A stretch of 64,000 nt of DNA. Origin: Limanda limanda (Eukaryota > Chordata > Actinopteri > Pleuronectiformes > Pleuronectidae). The stretch spans positions 10,844,522 to 10,908,521 of the forward strand of contig NC_083638.1 in NCBI RefSeq assembly GCF_963576545.1, in the 5' to 3' direction. The notes under the pieces are model-generated. The model made no database searches, was not told the origin of the DNA, and was given only the letters and a program-made list of their open reading frames with translations. Below are positions 41,936 through 64,000 of the stretch, piece after piece. The first letter of the stretch is position 1. Each line of letters starts with the position of its first letter. The translations under genes and the position numbers were made by a program.

Positions 41936-44500
41936 AAGGGAAGTTATCAATATTTGGGGGGAATTTGTAAGTATTGGAAAGATCTTTACAGGAAAATAAT
42001 CTGGCATGTAGAACAAAATCATATGTAGAGTGCTCATATCTATGAACAGTAGTAGTTTGCAGAAAATCTGTTTTAATTGGTATCTGATCCCAATGCATTT
42101 ATCTGCAGAGGTAAGAACACAGTTATTTTTAACTTAAGTAGAAGTACAGATACTTACTAAGTGTTGTATATAAGCAAAGTATAAAAGTACAGGCTTTGGA
42201 ACGTACTCAATGACTCAAAGTGAAAAACTGTCCTCTGAAGGCCCTTTCATCTGGGACTCATATTACATTAATATAGTTCAAAGACTATTTAACTGAAACC
42301 ACTCTTACTTCAAATAAAATAAAATAAAACAGGAGGGAACAAAAGAAAAAAAACATTTTGAGCTTGAAACATAGTCCGGGAAAGTTTTGCTGCTCTGCTT
42401 CATCATCGCCATCGATTCCTCCCTTTCTCACGGACATGTGATCCTGTCCTCCGCAGTTGAGTCTCCTTGTCTTGTCTGTTTTGTGTTGTTACACGTTTTA
42501 CGCCCATTATACATTGTGTGGGATATGCACTGATAGATATACAACAAGGAATCGTCTTTTCTGTGTTTTTGTGTCCAGTCCATCCTGGTTGAAATCTGTC
42601 TTGATTTTGGAAAGGTTTTGCTCGAAGTCGCAAAATTTAAGTTTATAGTATATATATTTTTTTATATATAGCACAGTAACAAAGTATTTCTACTGTGTAT
42701 TTGCAATATGGTGATGAAGAGGCGAATCAGCCTTGGCATGAGGTGTCCACTTTCCAACTGCCCTTTTCTTCATTAAAACCATGTGTTGGGGTGAAAGTTG
42801 TTTGTGTGGCTGATCCCTTTAGTGTTAAAGGTCTCCATGTCCATCACAGGGGTGGAACATATAATGCGAGACACACAGTCACACCTAAAGGCAATTTCAG
42901 AGTCACCAGTTCCCTCTGGACTGCAGGAAGAGCATGTTTGTTCAATTTTGAACCCGTGACCCTTCTCCGCTGAGAGGAGGCAGCAAAGCCACTGAGCAAT
43001 CGTGCCTCCATCCCATAATCCAATATGAATAGAGATACAATCAAACTGAAGCTGACTGTACTAAAACCCATCAAGCCTACAACATTGAAGAGTGACTTGC
43101 TGCCCCAGTACTCCCACACTAAATCCTGTCATGTCGAATCCAGTCACAAGATTGTTTGTGAAACACTGGATCACTTGGAGCATATCTAACCACAGAGGGT
43201 CGACGTGTCACAGGGAAACAGGCACAGCACTTGAAGCTTTAGATTTACTGTGATCACAGCGCTAACAAGATTGTATCAACTGCGCAGTTACATAAACACG
43301 AAAAAACAAGACGCAATCTAATCCCTCCTGCTAGCTTCCCTGGCCTTTCGCTTTCTTTGGTCTAATGTTTCCTTTATAAGGAGCAAAATATCATGTTATC
43401 CCAACACTGATCCACTGGATCACCCCCCCCCCCCCCCTCACTGTTAACTGTGGCTTCACGAGTATCACAGACGGAACAGTGAGTATCAGCTCACACTGAC
43501 AACAGTTACAGACAGGTTTTCTTAAAGTCTCCTGAACTAGCATTTGAACAAACAATAAATTATAATTACTTATTCATGAAGTAACATTTTTGTCTTAGTT
43601 TTTGTGTTGTCGACCATGTTTCACTCATTTATCTCCTGCAAACAGCTATGAACATTTTCTATTTGTTAAAAATCGGTTTCCATACTTCAACCCAGGGCCT
43701 CAGGATTGGAACCCCTTATAATGTTGTGTTTGAGTCTAATGACTCTGGGACCTCAGAGCTTCTGTCGCATGTTTGTCGTGTCTGACATTTCACAGAGAAA
43801 TATATTCAATATGAAATGGGCTTAATTCCTAGGACTGAAATATCACCGTTCATCTGATTGAAAATCAATCCTTTTCTGATGATCTGGCCAGTGTCACAGC
43901 CAGTCCCCGAGAGCGCTTTCAACAGCTTCACTTTCAGTTCCTTCCTAACGGATAGGTTTCCATATTACCCGCCGTTAATTATTCATCTGTGCTCAGCTGG
44001 CGTCTCGGTTGGAAAATAAAGCAAATCCTCTGGCCCAGTGGTACAGAATAGCACGGTGACCTCTGCGCTGAACCCCGGAGCATTGTCCCTTCGTCTCCTG
44101 CTGTTGGTAACAGTGAAACTGGAACTGAGGAGGAGATTATTTCTTGATGTGTAAAACTTGTCTCTCGCCCGGCTCAGGTCCGCAAACAGCCCGCACACTG
44201 GTGCGTGTGCAGAGCTTGAAGAGCCAGGTACAGTCCCTTTTGTAATGTGCAAAATGATATCTCTGCAGTGTAACCATCTCTATTACAGGGGGAAGAGATT
44301 GTCTTACCCTCTGGATTTGCTTCAGAGAGCACAACAGACCAGCTCGAGCCGCTTTCTGTCGACTCACACTACGTCTGTCCACCAGAGGAGACATAACAAA
44401 AGTGAGACATAATTTGGAAGCAGATTTTAAAACATTTCCAAGTTATGACATAAGTACCATCATGAAAATAAAAACAAAATCGTGAGAGGTGGCTTTTTCT
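41936..44500. other. gene-free block
   Basis: No gene is supported. A poly-C run is at 43423-43437. Short frames are unremarkable. Confidence 0.5.
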
Positions 44501-44512
44501 GCACCGCATTAG

Positions 44513-44518
44513 TTTATT
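44513..44518 (-). terminator. tdrd3: distal poly(A) signal candidate for tdrd3
   Basis: AATAAA on the minus strand, about 206 bases beyond the stop of the candidate alternative last exon. Confidence 0.45.
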
Positions 44519-44723
44519 CATAATTAGAAAATAAGACATTAAAATAAAGTAGCTACATACCATAATAACAGTTCATTTGAATGTATCCATTTAACAAACC
44601 TTCACAACATATACAGTAGATATGTCTTCAACAAAAAACAACAAGTGCTCATGTCAGTTTTTTTTTTCTTTCTTGAGGTCCAAGCCCTTAGAAGAGTTCT
44701 TCATGTCCTGACAGTGTGAACAC

Positions 44724-44801
44724 TTAAAAATTCAGGAAGCACTCAGGATTGTTGCAGAAAGTGACACGATCTCCGTCGTGGAAGGAAGTGGGACAAGCAC
44801 A
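44724..44801 (-). CDS. tdrd3: candidate alternative last exon of tdrd3
   Basis: Behind a strong acceptor (a C/T tract of about 20 bases ending CCATTAG) lies a phase-0 frame of 25 codons and a TAA. The peptide CACPTSFHDGDRVTFCNNPE plus five residues has four Cys and looks like real protein. Exon 12 of tdrd3 ends in phase 0, so splicing past exon 13 to this exon would replace the usual C-terminus. I do not recognise the peptide. It could instead be plain tdrd3 3' UTR or the last exon of an unseen gene nested in tdrd3. Confidence 0.4.
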   Translation of the reverse strand, partial: CACPTSFHDGDRVTFCNNPECFLNF

Positions 44802-44984
44802 CTAATGGATAGAGGGAAAGAAAGAATTAATAATTTTTGAATTTTGAGGCCATCTCAGTGAAATGCTGCAGACCGTGTGAAATAGCTTGATGCCCCGCCC
44901 ATTTGTATATAATCAAATAACTAATGAAAACCCAAATTAGCTGAAAATAAACAATTCAACGACCTAAAATGCCAGAAACAGTCT

Positions 44985-45125
44985 TTTAAAAAATGTGCCT
45001 TTCAGTTCAGTCCATGTCCCATCCACTAACATGGAGAGATAAGAGTTTATGACCTACACTGCAGGGAGCCACAAGGGGACGATCAAGGGCTTGGCTTCAC
45101 TTTCGGGGATCTGGTATGTTGTCTG
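44985..45125 (+). repeat. dispersed repeat family 1, copy C
   Basis: Shares CATGTCCCATCCACTAACAT, GGAGCCACAAGGGGACGATC and CACTTTCGGGGAT with the other copies. It sits between the two candidate tdrd3 terminal exons. Confidence 0.65.
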
Positions 45126-45244
45126 TCTTTCTACACTTACCACAATAAAAATAGAAATGTTCCATATAAAATATAGAGGTGGTGTTCACACTGTGTACAC
45201 ACACTGACGTTGCATATGTCATTATTAATGGACACAGTTCAATA

Positions 45245-45250
45245 TTTATT
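45245..45250 (-). terminator. tdrd3: proximal poly(A) signal candidate for tdrd3
   Basis: AATAAA on the minus strand, 27 bases beyond the exon 13 stop. If used, the 3' UTR would be very short. Confidence 0.4.
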
Positions 45251-45276
45251 TACCTGCCAGTGCAAACACAGACACA

Positions 45277-57594
<12,318 letters not shown>

Positions 57595-57800
57595 TTTCCG
57601 TGTGGAACGTGTGAAGCAAAGCGACACCGGGAGTTTTTTTACAACGAGCTCATGTGCACCACGACTATCTGTCTGTGGCTGAGAGAGACATTACTCTGTC
57701 CTGACAACCGACGAGTGCTAAGGTGATACCCGAACGCGACCCGACGTCACATGCGTCACTGAACCAAGAAACGTAAGTACGGCGTGCCGAGAGGGACAAA
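57595..57800 (-). promoter_or_regulatory. tdrd3: tdrd3 5' UTR and CpG-rich promoter
   Basis: The sequence upstream of exon 1 is the richest in CpG for several kilobases and lacks a TATA box, as for a housekeeping promoter. A CRE-like ACGTCAC lies near 57744-57750. The exact transcript start is not visible. Confidence 0.45.
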
Positions 57801-58019
57801 ACACAAATAACAGAATCGGGTTTTTTATTGCCTAGCAGCAGGTTTAAACAAACAAGGAATTTGTTTTTCTGTATTCGTGCAAGTATAAATGTAAAAATAT
57901 ATGAAAATAGGAAAAAAAAATGTAATATATTACTATACAAAATACTATCAGATCAGGGAGAGATTGCGCAAAACGTTGTAAGTAAACACTACAGACTGGA
58001 TTGTGCAAAGTATTTCACA

Positions 58020-58318
<299 letters not shown>

Positions 58319-58339
58319 CAGTCTATGGTTATATCCCAG

Positions 58340-59898
<1,559 letters not shown>

Positions 59899-59899
59899 C

Positions 59900-60620
59900 C
59901 ATTTAAAGGCTTTTAGGAGATTTACTCCAAAAGAATTCACTAAAACTTATTTAAACTGGTGGCGAGGAGACACACCTATAGCTTCTAAATGCCTTCATCC
60001 AAGCGTCTATCCTGCTTCCAATGAGAAAGTATTAATTCTGAATAGCTATGTGAGAAAAACATTGTCTTTCAGTCACACCTGTTAACGACAGCTCTCCTCT
60101 TATAATCTGTGCACAATGAAGTTGCCAGGAAATTGGCTCAGCCAGCCCAAAGGATCTGTTAAAAAAATAGTTAGAATAGTAGAATCCGTAAGTTGTCACC
60201 ACAGTAATCCATTTACTGTCACACAGAGAGCATAAAGGCTCATGTCAGGATGGAGTGATCTGAAGGGCTCCAGTTGAAATATTTCTGTAAAAAACACTGT
60301 CACCTGTGGTAAATGACATCATCATATTGGAAGATTTTATTGGAAGAACTCACCGTATGACTGTGACCTAGTGAATTTGGTGTTTTAACATAGAGAATTG
60401 CATGTGTTTTAGTATTTAAGACATTTCCCTGCAGTTCCCACTCGTTCATCTAGTTGATGAATTTACTTTGGACTGGACAAACTCACTCTAAATCTATAAC
60501 CAATGTTGTTATTTGGTATCTATAAGAGATTCTTCCCTTTGGGGGTAACTATAAACATTAAAGTGTACAAAATAAAGTAACTTTATGTATTTGAATGACG
60601 AGTACAATTTCCATATTACT
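59900..60620. other. gene-free block
   Basis: No recognisable feature. Confidence 0.5.
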
Positions 60621-60632
60621 TTTTTACATAAC

Positions 60633-60858
60633 TTCAATGTAAAGGGTCATATTTAACTAAGTGTTTTCTATCATGTTAAGCAAGTGTGAATAAATCAAAC
60701 AACCCTAGAATGATTTGATTAAATAATGTAACTTAACTTATACATGAATATATACATAAAAAATTTATTTAATGAAATCACTCTCAAGTTATTTGATTTA
60801 TTCACACTAGCTCAACCTGATAGAAAACACCTCATTAAATATGACCCTTTACATTGAA
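60633..60858. mobile_element. foldback (MITE-like) palindrome
   Basis: The left arm from TTCAATGTAAAGGGTCATAT through GTGTGAATAAATCAAA is repeated inverted at the right end with few mismatches. The arms are about 105 bases each around a short AT-rich centre near 60745. There is no coding frame. A typical non-autonomous inverted-repeat element. Confidence 0.75.
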
Positions 60859-61109
60859 CTTATTGATTTGATTTAAATAAAGTCAAAAATAATTGTCAAA
60901 ATAAAAGCCCTTTTTTTCATAATGAACCTTACTGATATCCATAAATGAATGTTGGGAATGTTTAGAGCAAATCTGCCAATGCCTTCTACATCATTAGTAA
61001 TCCTGGCAATGTCTAAGTGCACAACCACCGTTATCATTCTGTGTGCTCCCGGGTAAATTGTGTACATATAAATTAAGAGAGCAGGTAATTGAAGGTCCAT
61101 GTTGGAGTT

Positions 61110-61440
61110 GTCTCGGGAGAGGCGGTGGACTAGTGGCAGAAACTTGGACTATGGGCAGAAAAGGTCTCTGGTTCGTCTCTGGTTCGACTCCACGGAGAAA
61201 CAACAAAAAGACGAACCTGGATTTATCTGTCCAAAAATCCAAGAGGATTCTCCTTACCCTGTCTAGTGCCCCTGAGCAAGGTACCTTACTCCCCCAACAT
61301 CTGCTCCCTGGGAGCCGTACATGGCTGCCCACTGCTCTGTGTGTCCTGCACCAGATGGGTTAAAAGCAGAGGTTAAATTTCCCTCCTTGCATGAGTGTGC
61401 AATGTGCATGTGTTTGGGACAAATCTTAATCAAACTTTAC
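61110..61440 (+). mobile_element. tRNA-derived SINE
   Basis: An A-box-like region (61121-61139) and a B box GGTTCGACTCC (61181-61191) form an internal Pol III promoter. The body contains CCCCTGAGCAAGGTACCTTA and CACCAGATGGGTTAAAAGCA with GAGGTTAAATTTC, landmarks of a common fish SINE. GGTCTCTGGTTCGTCTCTGG shows a small local duplication around the B box. It is not a functional tRNA gene: no cloverleaf is formed. Confidence 0.75.
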
Positions 61441-61444
61441 CGTT

Positions 61445-64000
61445 CTTTTATTTAGAGAAGAAGATTATGTTTGTGTATTTTTAATCCCCTGTTTTACATC
61501 CATAGGGCAATTTTGGCTAATGTGGGAAAAATGTAATTCTTTTTTAACTTTCGTGGAAGACCCTTAAACGTACAAGGGATATTCTCCATCTAGTCGTGTG
61601 TTCTAAAGCTTACGTTTTTACTATGTGCTTAGGAAGCCATCTCAACCAAGTTCAATGTGTCCACATCTACCAGTTCTGTCCCAGGCATTAAGCAACACAC
61701 TTTTGGTGTAGTTCAGGGACAAGAAGTCCGAGTGGGCCATCAAGATGAGTGGTCTTTGAGGGCCCATCTGCAGCCAGCCCTCGCTCCACCAGTAAACTTT
61801 AGACGCATACGAGTGCAAAAATGCACCCCAGTGACAGGCTTAAGTGCCTGGACTTCTCTGACTGGACAGCTGTAGCAGAAATGTCCATGTTATAGAAACA
61901 ACTGTTTAGTTAATCACTTTACCTCTACTTTGTCAGAGACTACTCTGTTTTGTGCTGTTAGACTGTTTTCTTCTCCGTTTATTTTCATATCTGTATGAAC
62001 AGCAGTCTGGTGCAGTGGGTATAAAACTAGAGTTAATTTAACATGCAGTATATCCAAGTTACATAATTCCTTACTCACTATAAGCAGTGGATGGAATTGC
62101 AGATATAGTTATAGATGTGTGTGTAGGTTTTAAATGCAGTATCTGAATTAGCCTGTTGAGCTAACTCTGGCTTATTTACTTAATTTTTACTGTTGATTGA
62201 CGAGCATTGTCCCTGTCGATTAAACAAATTAATCAAATCAAATCAAATCAAATTCCTCTGTGAATATCGTACAACTGAGAATAATGTAAAGCATTACAAA
62301 TCTAAATTTGAAAACTTCTTACCTTTCGTTTCAAATTTAATCAACTGAACTCTGCTGTATAGATTTTTTTTTAAGTCAAATGTAATTGTGCTATATGATG
62401 CAAATTGTGTCTGAATTTCCACACAGTGAATGAACGAGATATGTTTAATCAAATTGTATGATTTCAATTTATATGTTTTTTATTTTTGGAAAGTAGAAGG
62501 CTCACGTTATAGAATATAAAGCATTCATTTAGGTTCATTTGTGAGGGACAAATGACAGTGTTCCCGAATGACATGTGTCGATTTTGTTATCAGGGAGAAA
62601 AATATCCAGGCTTCAAATGCAGCGACGGTGATTCAAATTAATACCAGAAGATGGCAGTATATGCACACTGAAATAATGAAACACCACATTCTATTCATAT
62701 ACATGTTTCAAAAGATTTATAGCAGCTCTTACCCAGAAGCTTGATCAGTTGAGAAGGACCCGTCCGGTAATAAAGATCCATTGTGAGGTTAACATCTCTC
62801 TTACTGAGTCAGAGCCTTTAAGTTAAATTGGGATCCCTCGTCTCATGAGCTGGCATTGAGAAGAGTTCTGAAGCCAAAAAATGTCTGCATTCATTCTGGA
62901 TAATTTCTTCAATGAGCACTGGTCGTTTCATAAAATAAATTGACAGCCTGCAATATTTAATTAATTGCATACCATGCTGGGGTTTGATATATGGTGGAAA
63001 TATGTTGATTCTGGCACAACCACAGTGAAATGACATTGTTGTGATATAATTGAGATTAAGTACATCAGACATTGCTGTTCTATTCAGTTCTACAAAATCC
63101 AGACTATATAAATAGAGTAACATCAAGACAAGTGCTTTACTTAAAAAAATACGTCTTATTATTATTGAGGCTCAATTTAACAACCACTACTTTATCCTTC
63201 TGAATTGTTAGTGTTTTATTCGTTCATGCTATATATGACAAAGCAAATAAATCACACACAATATGAGTAGAAGAAACATTCAAACTCACCAGATGGCTTT
63301 TATCTTTCTGCCAATGGTCTCTTTAAAAAGCAGAGATCAATGTCATTGTCAATACAAAACCGTTTTGAATTGCTATTATTTGGCCAGGGTTTCTAAATGT
63401 ATATCCCTGTGGCAATTCTTTCTTCGATTTGGAAGGGTAGATCTCTCATTGTCTGAGAGGATTAGGAAGCAACAGCGAGGCTTGTGTTTGGCTAGATAAA
63501 GAGTGTGAACACACTGCTGCCAGCCATGTGGACAGCCTTTCAGGGACTCGAAAACTAAAGGTTTTTTGAAGATAACAAGAAATCAAGAGGTTAGAGTGAA
63601 AGAGAGTCAAATTTGATTTAACAGCTGAAGGTTTCGAGGATGACTTTGGCTTCAGATTTAGCTTTAAAATGCATTTTTAATTAAAAATGTGCGTGTTAAG
63701 TCAGCAGTCATCTTTCACATTCAAGGCCTGGTTATTGAGATCTCCATCAATTTGTCAGTTTAACTGTCGATTTACCCTCATCCAAAGCATTTTAATAGCT
63801 TGACATACTGATAATAGAATTATTCTGAATCATGCTCCACATGTAAACAATTGATGCTTGCAATATAACGCATGATATTTGCTGTCTGAATGCTATTGTC
63901 TAGAATATGTCCTCGAAATATTGTCAATCAAACTAGCGACCGATGGGGTTAAAGTTGAAACGGTTCTTCCAGCTACACGTGTCACTTGACTCCGGTGCTG
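61445..64000. other. gene-free block at the right edge
   Basis: No gene is supported. A short (ATCAA)n stretch is at 62228-62252. Frames are short and unremarkable. Confidence 0.5.

Noticed and set aside
61121..61191. tRNA gene suggested by A and B boxes
   Set aside because: No cloverleaf; the flanks match a fish SINE body.

Overview
This window is nuclear DNA from a ray-finned fish, most likely a percomorph teleost. It is AT-rich, intron-containing and full of long simple-sequence tracts. It carries teleost-type interspersed repeats, including an L2-clade LINE with a GGATA-loop stem and TGTAA tail, LINE 3' ends with ATCT tails, a tRNA-derived SINE and foldback elements. Nothing looks bacterial, viral or plasmid-borne. 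Two protein-coding genes are supported. All other protein-coding signal belongs to retrotransposons or is unsupported.

Layout: 1-20.6 kb is gene-free upstream DNA with microsatellites, a 5'-truncated L2 LINE (about 9.07-11.0 kb, minus strand, RT domain open), a minisatellite (13.35-13.67 kb) and a LINE 3' end (14.55-15.03 kb). pcdh20 (protocadherin-20, plus strand) runs from 20.9 to 24.0 kb as a 16-codon first coding exon plus one large exon; the spliced product is 889 residues. From 24 to 44.7 kb is intergenic DNA with dispersed repeats, a 0.2-kb direct duplication and a 1-kb DNA-transposon-like element. tdrd3 (Tudor domain-containing 3, minus strand) runs from 57.6 down to 45.3 kb in 13 coding exons, all in phase, giving 789 residues: TOP3B-binding OB-fold region, UBA, disordered region, Tudor. 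From 57.8 to 64 kb there are LINE fragments, an ATT and a very long ATCT microsatellite, a foldback MITE-like palindrome and a SINE.

The two genes are convergent (pcdh20 > < tdrd3), the same neighbourhood as human 13q21, so this is conserved microsynteny in a compact form. They are not functionally linked: pcdh20 encodes a neuronal cell-surface adhesion protein, tdrd3 a nuclear and cytoplasmic methylarginine reader that partners topoisomerase 3-beta.

The most novel items are two unexpected, phase-compatible exon candidates in tdrd3: an 87-nt cassette exon at 52010-52096 and a cysteine-rich alternative last exon at 44724-44801. I found no new multigene system. Splice structures were read by eye from splice consensus, reading phase and remembered human orthologues, without transcript data.
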